Below, piece after piece: positions 18,301-26,706 of a stretch of DNA of 64,000 bases. Made by a program: the position numbers and the translations under genes. Source of the DNA: Marinifilum flexuosum (lineage in GTDB: Bacteria; Bacteroidota; Bacteroidia; Bacteroidales; Marinifilaceae); assembly GCF_003610555.1 (NCBI RefSeq), contig NZ_RAPQ01000008.1, positions 860,490-924,489 of the forward strand, read 5' to 3'. Positions within the stretch are counted from its first letter, which is position 1, and each line of letters opens with the position of its first letter. The notes under the pieces are model-generated. The model saw only the letters and a list, made by a program, of their open reading frames with translations, was not told where the DNA came from and searched no databases.

Positions 18301-18445
18301 AAGAGTATTTATGACTGTGGACAATGTACACTCTTTCTCTGATTACAAGTCTGGAGATCCTGAAATCAGTCTAGCAGGTGTTAGTAATGGATATTCTTTC
18401 AACCCTGCCACTACTTACAGAATGGGTATCAATATTAAATTTTAA
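15398..18445 (+). CDS. SusC/RagA-family TonB-linked outer membrane transporter, first copy
   Basis: 1015 residues. Signal peptide about 1-21 (ends LLAQ), then a CarboxypepD-regulatory-like domain (25-95: VSGIVTSAEDGLSIPGVSVIVKG), the TonB-box-like DEVMVVAYG near 103-111, the plug (about 115-225, with DIRIRGFGSFSASSSPLYVVDG and ALYGSRGANGVIIITSKKG), and a 22-strand barrel ending in RMGINIKF. Compared with its paralogue at 23651 the plug lacks about a dozen residues before the RIRG motif and the loop after VVDG. It imports a ligand captured by its SusD partner 19 bp downstream. The ligand is unknown; no glycosidase is nearby. Confidence 0.93.
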   Translation: MKKSLVSTLILMFIGLQGLLAQSREVSGIVTSAEDGLSIPGVSVIVKGTTIGTSTDFDGKYSINVPEGESILVFSFVGMTAQELAVKGSTMNVVMQPASVDVDEVMVVAYGTAKKESFTGSASVVKKDDIVKVSGGIGKVIQGKVAGVTVMGGDIRIRGFGSFSASSSPLYVVDGVVGAPKPNDEDIENFTVLKDAASTALYGSRGANGVIIITSKKGKKDKKPTFEVKYQHSVEKMIEPEWELMNAGEYYQHQFKGMVNYVGESRAYTYFNYYMNNKNPYNMAEPFNLDGSLKEGAKLLYDTNWKDEALENASKDEIYVAASGGSENSNYHWSARMYKYDGFVRTSKSKGANTRFNYTIDLRDNLKVNVNSTISYYEGSGTYTTKANENNHLYLSYVLSPAAPMYQLNQIDNGDGTHSYEYVLDKQGNRVYDYSNPNYKNYNPIGLMEADFDDNYGFSAFFAPSITYEVIDGLTLKGQLSGRLNTRRGDSFQNPYYGSGSTENGLSTKETYHTMDWTMHTSANYKFEVGDDHSFDVIVGYEAADYDYQDFYATKNGYSLGDISTELSTGNSPRYAGSSTTEVGLISYLSNLNYDFRDKYYMSASFRRDGSSKFGEDNKWGNFWSVGFSWRISEENFLSADWITNLKLRTSYGVLGTNDIGNYKFGDYYSLGANYGGITGVSHTNLPNAQLGWEESDNFSVGVDFDLFDSKLSGTIEYFNKNTDGLLYNVPLPTTTGFPSVLMNIGEMQNSGFEMELSGKILSGEFNWNADLTMTYIKNEIKSLPVDQVIQGTKRWIAGDSRYEYYIREWAGVDPEDGRAQWYMDQENADGTVEKVKTKSYSKATRYNMGQSTPKFFFGLNNNLSYKGFDFSVQTVAAFGHKIYDGQYQTFMHDGSGKATNLAKDALNSWTPENTNTDIPKYRWANNTSSNSTSSRWLVDGDFVKIKNITLGYTVPERFLDKMFLNYARVFMTVDNVHSFSDYKSGDPEISLAGVSNGYSFNPATTYRMGINIKF

Positions 18446-18463
18446 TCGGATTACTAAGAAATT

Positions 18464-19984
18464 ATGAAAAAATATATTTTATTATTGTTCGCAGCTTCAT
18501 TCTTTTTCTCGTGTAGTGAGGATTTGATTGAAGTGGATCCTACAACTAAGGTTCCAGCTAAGGACGTTTATAATACTGAGGATGCTATTGATGCGGTTCG
18601 CATTGGTATGTATTCGCAATTAGCTTATAGAGGAGATGGTGCTCTTTACACTTTAATGTTTCCAGTTTTAGGTGATATTCTTGCTGATGATATGGTGTAT
18701 GGTGATACATGGTATCAGGTGTGGGGAACTGAGTATGCTTATGAAACTAGAGCAACCAGTAGTGGTCCAAAACAAATTTGGAATCAATCATATTATTCTG
18801 TTGAAATTACAAATACTATGATTCATGAAATTGATTATAGTAAGGTTGAAGGCTTTTCGGAAGATAAAGCGAAGCAGTATGTTGCGGAAGCTAAAGCGGT
18901 AAGAGCAATGGTTCATGTTGATTTAGCACGTTATTTTGGTAAAGCTTATCACTTGGATAATGGATCTTCAAAAGCAGTTCCTTATGTAGATAAGATTGGT
19001 TATTCTTCAACTCCAGGTGTTGTAGATCTTCCAGAAAGAAATACAATGAAGGATATTTATGCTAAGGCAATTACTGATTTGAATGCAGCAATTCCTGATC
19101 TACCTCTTGTAAATGCTGGTAATTCAAGATACATGAATAAAAATGCAGCTTATGCTATTTTAGCAAGAATTTACATGGATATGCACATGTATACTGAAGC
19201 AAAAGCTGCAGCTACTAGCGCTTTAGAAGGTGTTAACTTAATGAACAAGGATACTTACTACCAAGGAGGATTGTCAAGAGTTAATGACGAAAGTTTATTG
19301 GTATTTGTAAGTGATAAAGATAAGTATTCTAAGTGGAGAACATTTACCTCCTTTCATGACAACTGGGATGGAATGGGTGATGACTTCCGTGCTAATGAAA
19401 CTTTGGTTGCATTGTTTGCTGATAATGATTTAAGAAAACACTTTTTCTCACCAGAATCTGACCATGAGAATGGTTCAGGTTATGAATATCATAAGCACTA
19501 CTTAAAATATCCAGGATACGGTGTTACTGTAGGAAAAACAAGCTTAGGATACTATACTTATGGAAAATTCCCTCGTATTGATGCCGTAATTGGTGAAACA
19601 AAAGGTTCTTTAGGACTTGGTGAGTACAATTACATTCGTGGATCTGAAATGGTATTAATCATTGCAGAGTGTGCAGCTCGTGAAGGTGCTTCGGGTGAGA
19701 CTGAAGCTAAGAACAAATTACTTGAAATTCAGCAAAGAATGATTTCTGGAGCAAGTTTATCAACTAACTCAGGACAAAACTTAATTGATGAAATCATTGT
19801 TGAGTATAGAAAAGAAATGTTCGGTGAAGGTCATGGTCATAGATTAATGTTACGTTTAGGTAATGGTTTAAAACGTACAGGTGGTAATCATACTGCACTT
19901 TTAAATCTTCCAGCAGGAGATCCTAAATTCCAGTGGCCAGTTCCACAATCAGAATTAGATACGAATCCAAACTTAGCTAAATAA
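18464..19984 (+). CDS. SusD/RagB-family surface lipoprotein, first copy
   Basis: 506 residues. Lipoprotein signal MKKYILLLFAASFFFSCSED with lipobox Cys17, followed directly by acidic residues. The N-terminal TPR-like helices include AKQYVAEAKAVRAMVHVDLARYFGKAYH (about 130-160), the SusD signature of a helix that packs on SusC. The C-terminal part holds YNYIRGSEMVLIIAECAAREG and the EIIVEYRKEMFGEGHGHRLMLRLG segment typical of RagB/SusD. It forms the lid of the SusC transporter on the cell surface and binds the substrate. It follows susC by 19 bp and ends before a terminator. Confidence 0.93.
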   Translation: MKKYILLLFAASFFFSCSEDLIEVDPTTKVPAKDVYNTEDAIDAVRIGMYSQLAYRGDGALYTLMFPVLGDILADDMVYGDTWYQVWGTEYAYETRATSSGPKQIWNQSYYSVEITNTMIHEIDYSKVEGFSEDKAKQYVAEAKAVRAMVHVDLARYFGKAYHLDNGSSKAVPYVDKIGYSSTPGVVDLPERNTMKDIYAKAITDLNAAIPDLPLVNAGNSRYMNKNAAYAILARIYMDMHMYTEAKAAATSALEGVNLMNKDTYYQGGLSRVNDESLLVFVSDKDKYSKWRTFTSFHDNWDGMGDDFRANETLVALFADNDLRKHFFSPESDHENGSGYEYHKHYLKYPGYGVTVGKTSLGYYTYGKFPRIDAVIGETKGSLGLGEYNYIRGSEMVLIIAECAAREGASGETEAKNKLLEIQQRMISGASLSTNSGQNLIDEIIVEYRKEMFGEGHGHRLMLRLGNGLKRTGGNHTALLNLPAGDPKFQWPVPQSELDTNPNLAK

Positions 19985-20017
19985 GAATATTTAAATATTG
20001 AGCTAGTTTGAAAATAT

Positions 20018-20061
20018 AGGAAGCCTGGTCTTTAAGTTTATGGCTATGGCTTCCTTTTTTT
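20018..20061 (+). terminator. Rho-independent terminator after the first susD
   Basis: The stem AGGAAGCC (20018-20025) / GGCTTCCT (20048-20055) with a 22-nt loop is followed by seven T. Confidence 0.75.
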
Positions 20062-20188
20062 ATACAATATCATATTGTGTTATGTAATATTCCCTGTCTC
20101 TCATGACGGTATACATCCCTATTTTACCGTTTATTTTAATTCTTAAAAGAAAATATATTTCATTAGTAAAAAAGGAAAATTAGATCTT

Positions 20189-23116
20189 ATGAAATTTAAA
20201 AAACTTATTTCATTACTCGCTTTGTTTGTGGTTGTTACCTCTAGTGTGTTAGCTAGTGACCTAAACAATATTAAAGAGTATAAATTAAAAAACGGATTAA
20301 CAGTAATCTTACATGAGGATAAGCATGCCTCTGATGTTTTTGGCTATGTTGTAACAAAAGCCGGAGCAAAAGAAGATCCAGTGGATCAGGAAGGGATCGC
20401 TCACTATTTGGAGCATATGCTATTTAAAGGCAATGAACAAATTGGTACGATTAATTGGGAAAAGGAAAAAGTATATATCGATAAGATTTATGCTTTATAT
20501 GAGAAGTTAAAAAGTACAAAGGATAAAAAGGAAGAAGCTGAGATTCAAAAAGAAATTAATGAACTTTCCAAAGAAGCAGCTCAGTATGCTTGTCAAAATG
20601 AATTGGACAAAGTTCTTAAAGACATTGGTTCTACCGGGTTGAATGCAAACACTAGTTGGGATAGAACAGTGTACATGAATAGCTTTCCTGATTTTCAACT
20701 TGAGAAATGGCTAAAAATCTATAGTGATCGTTTTATTAACCCTGTTTTTAGAGGATTTCAGGCTGAATTAGAGGTTGTTTTTGAAGAGAAAAATGAATCT
20801 TTGGATAACAGAAACAGGAAAATGTATGAAGAATTGCTTGCAAAAGTATTTGACGGTCATGAATATAGTAGAACTGTTTTAGGACGTGTAGAGCATATTA
20901 AAAAGCCTTCATTGGTAGCCATGAAAGAATTTTATGACAAGTATTATGTGCCTAATAATATGTGTCTAATTTTAACAGGAAACTTTTCCTCTTCTGAAGC
21001 TCAGCCATTAATTGATAAATATTTTGGACGTTGGGAGTCAAAAGATCTACCTAAAGAAGAAGTAAAACCTGTTAAAGATTTTAAAGGGGGAGAGAGCTTA
21101 GCTTTAAAATTAGGATATTCAAGAAGAGGATCTTTAGTTTATCGTACAGTTAATAATAAACATGAAGATGCTGTTACTTTAGAATTTGTTGCTCAATTGT
21201 TATCTAATTCAACGGAAACTGGATTACTTGATCAGTTAAGATTAGATAAAAAAGTAGGTGGAGCTTACAGTTCTAATATGAACTTAAATGATCATGGTAT
21301 TTTTACCATCGATTACTCTCCTAAACTTCGTAAAGAAGTAATGATTGAAAAGTATAAGCAAACAGGAAGATATGAGCCTGTTTATGAATCATTTAATGGG
21401 GCAGAAAAATTGATGCTTGCTCAGGTAGAAAAATTAAAGAATGGTGAATTTGAAGACTGGAAAATTGATGCTATAAAAAAGGACTTGATAAAAGATTTTG
21501 ACTTGTCACTAGAAAATAATGTGCGAATGGGAATTCTTTTAGGGGATGTATTTCAAAAAGGTTCTGATTTGAAAGAATTAAAGTCTTATGCCTCAAAGAT
21601 TAAGTCAATCACTAAAGAAGATATCATCAATTGTGCTAAAAAATATTTAGGTAACAATTATTTGGCACTGAATGCATACGAAGGAAAGCCAAAACAAAAG
21701 AAGATAGAAAAGCCAGGTTACGAACCTATTGAACCTGTTGCTGGGAACCTTTCAAATTACGCTAAAGAAATATTCGATACAAAAAATACAAATTCAAAGG
21801 AAGATTATGTTGATTTTGAAAAAGATTTTGTGTGTGAGAATATTAGAGATGGTGTTGAACTATATTATGCTGAAAACCCTCATAATGATGTATTTAGTCT
21901 TAGAATAAGCTATGGTGCAGGAAATCATCAAATAAAAGATCTTGAATATGCTTCTGGCTTAATGAATTATGCCGGAACATTGAAAAGAGATATCAGTAGC
22001 CTAAAAGAAGAATTTGCTAAAATTTCATGTAATTATAGTATCTATAGTACAGACAATGAGTTAATCGTTTCTGTTAATGGAGATGAGAAATATTTGGATA
22101 ATGCTTTAAAGTTAATTACTGAGTTATTGTTGATTCCAAATTTGGATGAAGAAAAACTTGAACTACTAGTGAATTCGCAAATTTCATCTCGCTACTATGA
22201 GAAACAAAGTGTTGGGGCAGTAGCTAATGCTCTTCGTCAGTATATTCTTTATGGAGAAAAATCTGATTATTTAGACAGAAAAACCATTGATGATCTGGAT
22301 AAATTATTGGTAAGTAAACTAGTTGGTGTTTATCAGGATGCCACAAGTTATGGCGTAGAAATGCATTACTGTGGGGCAAAAGACTTCAACTCAGTTAAGC
22401 AATCAATAATTAGTAATTTGAACTTTAAGTCTGATTTGAAACCAAGATGCGAAAAGTTTTCGCGTGAAATGAATAAGGTTGAAAATGATGAAATTTATTT
22501 TGTACACGATGCTGATGCTGTTCAATGTAATATTTTCTTATTTGTAAATGGTGAGATATTCAATCCTGCAGACCTTTCAAAAATTATGGCATTCAATAAT
22601 TATTTTTCTGGTGGATTCAGTGGAATAGTGTTGCAAGAAATTCGTGAAAAAAGATCACTTACATACGGTGCAAGTGCACAATATGGTTTTGGACTTAAAA
22701 GCAAGCCAGGATATTTATTGGGTGGTACTAAAACACAAGCAGATAAAACGGTTGAAGCTGTTAAGGTATTTAAGGACATTGTTAAAAATATGCCTGAAAA
22801 ACAGGACAGAATTAAGAATGTTAAAAGTTATTTGACACAATCATTAATGTCAGGTAAGCCAAGTTTCAGAAGTATGACTCCAACAGTGAGCCGATGGAAA
22901 GAGTTAGGATTTACTGAAGATCTAAATCATAAAATGGTTAGTGAAATTAATGAACTGCAATTTGAAGATATTAAAGACTTTTATAAGAAAAGTATTGCTG
23001 GAAAACCAATTGCTATTTGTATTGTTGGAAACAAATCAAAAGTAGATGTTAAGGGATTAAAACAAATCAGTAAGCTTAAATTTATTTCAAAATCGAAACT
23101 ATTTTCAAGTAAATAA
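20189..23116 (+). CDS. M16 family zinc metalloprotease, two-domain, periplasmic
   Basis: 975 residues. Signal peptide about 1-22 (ends SSVLA before SDLNNIKEYKL). The N-terminal half carries the inverted zinc motif HxxEH in AHYLEHMLFKG (His72, Glu75, His76) and the downstream glutamate in ELEVVFEEKNESLDNRNRKM. It is a pitrilysin/insulysin-type enzyme with an active N-half and a C-half (about 530-975) that is a degenerate, HxxEH-lacking repeat but keeps EIREKRSLTYGASAQYGFGLKSKPGYL, the R/Y substrate motif of the partner domain. It should degrade short peptides in the periplasm. It lies exactly between two susCD pairs and has its own terminator, suggesting a role in processing imported peptides (inference). 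Confidence 0.9.
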   Translation: MKFKKLISLLALFVVVTSSVLASDLNNIKEYKLKNGLTVILHEDKHASDVFGYVVTKAGAKEDPVDQEGIAHYLEHMLFKGNEQIGTINWEKEKVYIDKIYALYEKLKSTKDKKEEAEIQKEINELSKEAAQYACQNELDKVLKDIGSTGLNANTSWDRTVYMNSFPDFQLEKWLKIYSDRFINPVFRGFQAELEVVFEEKNESLDNRNRKMYEELLAKVFDGHEYSRTVLGRVEHIKKPSLVAMKEFYDKYYVPNNMCLILTGNFSSSEAQPLIDKYFGRWESKDLPKEEVKPVKDFKGGESLALKLGYSRRGSLVYRTVNNKHEDAVTLEFVAQLLSNSTETGLLDQLRLDKKVGGAYSSNMNLNDHGIFTIDYSPKLRKEVMIEKYKQTGRYEPVYESFNGAEKLMLAQVEKLKNGEFEDWKIDAIKKDLIKDFDLSLENNVRMGILLGDVFQKGSDLKELKSYASKIKSITKEDIINCAKKYLGNNYLALNAYEGKPKQKKIEKPGYEPIEPVAGNLSNYAKEIFDTKNTNSKEDYVDFEKDFVCENIRDGVELYYAENPHNDVFSLRISYGAGNHQIKDLEYASGLMNYAGTLKRDISSLKEEFAKISCNYSIYSTDNELIVSVNGDEKYLDNALKLITELLLIPNLDEEKLELLVNSQISSRYYEKQSVGAVANALRQYILYGEKSDYLDRKTIDDLDKLLVSKLVGVYQDATSYGVEMHYCGAKDFNSVKQSIISNLNFKSDLKPRCEKFSREMNKVENDEIYFVHDADAVQCNIFLFVNGEIFNPADLSKIMAFNNYFSGGFSGIVLQEIREKRSLTYGASAQYGFGLKSKPGYLLGGTKTQADKTVEAVKVFKDIVKNMPEKQDRIKNVKSYLTQSLMSGKPSFRSMTPTVSRWKELGFTEDLNHKMVSEINELQFEDIKDFYKKSIAGKPIAICIVGNKSKVDVKGLKQISKLKFISKSKLFSSK

Positions 23117-23145
23117 GAGAGTTTTAGTTAGTTGACTTTATATGG

Positions 23146-23181
23146 AAAGCTGTTCTGATTTATAATCAGAACAGCTTTTTT
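23146..23181 (+). terminator. Rho-independent terminator after the M16 protease gene
   Basis: The 15-bp stem AAAGCTGTTCTGATT / AATCAGAACAGCTTT with a 3-nt loop is followed by a T run. Confidence 0.88.
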
Positions 23182-23650
23182 GTTTTTTATATATTTTGAG
23201 ATGTGTTTAGTATTTAATTTGAATCTAAATACAAAAAAAATAAGAGATGTATGCCTTTATCTTTTCTGGGAGATTTATTTACGCAAACGATTTAGATAAC
23301 AATGTTGAATATCAATATGGTAATAAGGTTTTAATTTGAAAGGAATAATAAACAATTTACTATTATATTGTAAGAGAACTGAAGGGCAATTATTTAGAAT
23401 TAAAAAGTTTGAGAAAAAAAAAGATTTGAATTTTTAAGAATTTTTTACACTTTTGACACCTCAGATTTGGTAGGGGTATCGAAATCTGAGAGTTGGATAT
23501 TTTAATTTAGGGGTATATTATCTGATTCAACTTTAATAAAAAATATTCTAAAGGGAGAATATGCTTTCTATAAATCTAATGGGGAAATTAGTTTATAGAA
23601 TTTACATATAGATGTGTATTAATTGTTAATTAACCACTAACTAAAAATTT
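23182..23650. promoter_or_regulatory. Leader region of the second susCD pair
   Basis: About 470 bp without a gene. It holds TAGGGGTATC (23471-23480) framed by an 8-bp inverted repeat (TCAGATTT at 23461-23468, AAATCTGA at 23482-23489), a second TAGGGGTAT (23508-23516), and AAAGGGAGAAT near 23550. The region is otherwise A+T rich. The TAGGGGTAT motif and the last 20 bp before the ATG are shared with the leader of the first susC. Confidence 0.45.
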
Positions 23651-26600
23651 ATGAAAAAAAGTTTAGTTTCGATGCTAATCCTATTTTTTGTAGGATTGCA
23701 GGGCGTTCTAGCTCAAAATCGAGAAATTTCAGGGGTGGTAACTGCAGCCGAAGATGGCTTGTCTGTTCCTGGCGTTTCCGTAATTGTAAAAGGTACAACC
23801 ATCGGTACCACAACCGACTTCGATGGTAAATACTCTTTAAATGTTCCTGAAGGTGAAAATGTATTGGTTTTTTCTTTCGTAGGTATGACTACACAAGAAG
23901 TAGCTATTACTGGCTCAACTTTAAATGTAGTAATGGAAAATGAATCCATTGGTGTTGAAGAAGTAATGGTTGTTGCTTATGGTGTAGCTAAGAAATCTAG
24001 TTTTACAGGTTCTGCAGCCACTGTTGATGCTGATGCATTGAAAGATACACCGGTAACTTCTTTTGAGAAAGCACTTTCTGGAAATGTTCCAGGTCTTCAA
24101 GTATCAAGTGCTTCTGGTCAGCCAGGTGCTGCTACAGAAATCCGTATTCGCGGTATTGGTTCTTTTTCAGCGGATCAAAATCCATTGTATGTAATTGATG
24201 GTGTGCCAGTTACTACTACTTCCACAGGTGTGAAGTATAGTGGCGAGGAAGGGTCTACAACTACTCCATTATCAACAATTAACCCTGCAGATATTGAGTC
24301 TGTAACAGTTTTGAAAGATGCCGCAGCAGCTTCTCTTTATGGTTCTCGTGCAGCTAATGGTGTAATTGTAATTACCACTAAGCAAGGTAAATCGGGTAAG
24401 ACTAAATTTAATTTTAGTACTTCTCACGGTATTACCGATTTGGCAATGGATAACTTTGAAACTGTAAGTGGTGAGGAATTTATCATGCTTCAAAGAGAAG
24501 GTATGATGAATACTGCTATTGACAAGAAAGGTTTAACAGGTACTGCTGCTGAAGATTACGTAAATACTGAGATGGCTAAGTATTTCCCAACTCCTGCAAA
24601 TGGTAAATTTACAGATTGGGATGATGAGTTACTAAGACAAGGACAAATTCATAATTATGAATTATCTGCTTCAGGAGGAAATGAAAAGACTACTTTCTTT
24701 GCATCTGTAAGTGCAAATCAAACTGATGGTGTTGCTCGTAATTCTGATATGGAAAGAGTAACTGGTCGCTTGAACTTAACTCACAAAGCAACTGATAAGC
24801 TTACCTTGAACACTAATATATCATTAGGTTCTGTGAAGCAAAATATTGCATTGGGAGGTTCTTACTATGCCAATCCATTTGCTTCTTCAAGATTGTTCTT
24901 ATTGCCTACTGATATGGTTAAAAATGAGGATGGTTCTTACACTGAAAGATCTCGTTTTGGGTTCTACAACATGGTTAGAGAGTATAGCTTGAATGAGCGT
25001 TCTTCAGATACATGGAGAAATACTATCAACTCTTCTTTGAAGTATGACATTATTGAAGGATTGACTTTCAAAACTACTTTCTCTTACGATTGGTTAAACA
25101 CTGATAACTTGATTTATTCTTCTCCTCTTTCAAGAGCTGGTAAAGCTAATAAGGGTGAGGTATACAGAAGAAACAACAAGAACATGGTGATGACTTCTTC
25201 AAACATCTTGACTTATGACAAGACTATCAATGAACAGCACCATTTTAATGTGTTGTTAGGTTATGAGGTTGAAGAAAATAGAAGAAAATCATCTACTGCC
25301 GAAGGTTACAACGTACCACAGGGTATCAAAGTAAATGATGGTGCAGCTAAGCCAAACACTGTTTCAGGTTACGATGATAAGAGTACTCTTCTTTCTTATA
25401 TCGGAAAGATCGATTACGATTTCATGAATAAATACTATATCTCTGCTAGTATCCGTCGTGATGGTTCATCTAAGTTAGGTGATGATGAAAGATGGGCTAA
25501 CTTCTGGTCTGTATCTGGATCTTGGAGAATGACACAAGAAGAATTCTTAAGCGGTGTTGAGTGGTTAGACGATTTGAAGGTTAGAGCTTCTTACGGTACT
25601 AACGGTACTCTTCCTGTTGATTGGTATGCTCACCAAGCACTTTATTCAGTAAATGCTTACAATGGAGAGCCTGCATTAGATTATTCGCAAATTTCAAATG
25701 CTGAGTTGTCATGGGAGGAAAGTAAGAACTTAAATATTGGTACAGATTTTAGAATTTTTAGCAGAATCAACGGTAGTTTCGAATATTTTGTGAAGAAAAC
25801 CGAATCTATGTTGATGGAAGTACCATTGTCAAGAGTTACAGGTTTCAGCAGTATGTGGCAGAATATTGGTGAGATGGAAAATAAAGGTTGGGAATTCACT
25901 TTGAATGCAGATATTTTGAAAGATTCTGAATTGAAGTGGAATGCATCTTTAAACTTATCTCATTATAAGAATGAAATTACAAAGTTGAGCAACGGTGAAA
26001 CTATTTTCGATTTCCCTTACATTAGAAAAGAAGGTGAAGCTTATAATACTTTCTATTTAAGAGATTGGGCTGGAGTTGACCCAACTGACGGAGCTGCTCA
26101 GTGGTATGTTCAGGAAGATGGAAAGCGTGCTAAAGACGAAAATGGTAACTTCATTAAAACTAAAAATCCAGGTGCTGCAGCAAAAGCTATCGTTGGAAAA
26201 GCTGACCCTAAGCTTCAGGGAGGTATTAACAACAGCCTAAGCTATAAAGGATTTAACTTGAACTTTTTATTCAACTTCTCTCTTGGTGGAGATGTATACA
26301 ACCATGCTGGTTACAGCCAATGGTCTGACGGAAACGAGCATGCATATGCTATTGGTAAAGACCAGTTGAAGAGATGGCAGAATGCTGGTGATAATACCAA
26401 CATGCCTAAGCGTTACTACGATAGTGATACCAGATCTAACTGGAACTCTTCACGTCGTGTCTTGAAAAATGATTACCTAAGATTAAAATCATTAACATTA
26501 GGATACAACTTGCCAAAAGCTTGGATTGAGAAAATGTCTATCGCTAATGCTAAGATTTATTTTACAGGAACTAACTTGTTAACTTTTAGTTCTCAGGATG

Positions 26601-26692
26601 TATTCGATGTAGAGCAACCAGTTCACGGTTCAACTACTTGGGAAATTCCAACTGTGAAAACTTACATGATCGGTCTTAATATTGGATTTTAA
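23651..26692 (+). CDS. SusC/RagA-family TonB-linked outer membrane transporter, second copy
   Basis: 1013 residues with the canonical layout: signal peptide about 1-21 (ends VLAQ), CarboxypepD-like domain 25-95, TonB-box-like EEVMVVAYG near 103-111, plug with ALSGNVPGLQVSSASGQPG, EIRIRGIGSFSADQNPLYVIDGVP and SLYGSRAANGVIVITTKQGK, then the barrel ending TYMIGLNIGF. The first 95 residues and even the leader bases are nearly the same as in the first susC, but the barrel is much more diverged. It pairs with the SusD 14 bp downstream. Substrate unknown. Confidence 0.94.
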   Translation: MKKSLVSMLILFFVGLQGVLAQNREISGVVTAAEDGLSVPGVSVIVKGTTIGTTTDFDGKYSLNVPEGENVLVFSFVGMTTQEVAITGSTLNVVMENESIGVEEVMVVAYGVAKKSSFTGSAATVDADALKDTPVTSFEKALSGNVPGLQVSSASGQPGAATEIRIRGIGSFSADQNPLYVIDGVPVTTTSTGVKYSGEEGSTTTPLSTINPADIESVTVLKDAAAASLYGSRAANGVIVITTKQGKSGKTKFNFSTSHGITDLAMDNFETVSGEEFIMLQREGMMNTAIDKKGLTGTAAEDYVNTEMAKYFPTPANGKFTDWDDELLRQGQIHNYELSASGGNEKTTFFASVSANQTDGVARNSDMERVTGRLNLTHKATDKLTLNTNISLGSVKQNIALGGSYYANPFASSRLFLLPTDMVKNEDGSYTERSRFGFYNMVREYSLNERSSDTWRNTINSSLKYDIIEGLTFKTTFSYDWLNTDNLIYSSPLSRAGKANKGEVYRRNNKNMVMTSSNILTYDKTINEQHHFNVLLGYEVEENRRKSSTAEGYNVPQGIKVNDGAAKPNTVSGYDDKSTLLSYIGKIDYDFMNKYYISASIRRDGSSKLGDDERWANFWSVSGSWRMTQEEFLSGVEWLDDLKVRASYGTNGTLPVDWYAHQALYSVNAYNGEPALDYSQISNAELSWEESKNLNIGTDFRIFSRINGSFEYFVKKTESMLMEVPLSRVTGFSSMWQNIGEMENKGWEFTLNADILKDSELKWNASLNLSHYKNEITKLSNGETIFDFPYIRKEGEAYNTFYLRDWAGVDPTDGAAQWYVQEDGKRAKDENGNFIKTKNPGAAAKAIVGKADPKLQGGINNSLSYKGFNLNFLFNFSLGGDVYNHAGYSQWSDGNEHAYAIGKDQLKRWQNAGDNTNMPKRYYDSDTRSNWNSSRRVLKNDYLRLKSLTLGYNLPKAWIEKMSIANAKIYFTGTNLLTFSSQDVFDVEQPVHGSTTWEIPTVKTYMIGLNIGF

Positions 26693-26706
26693 TTAATTGA
26701 GAAGAA

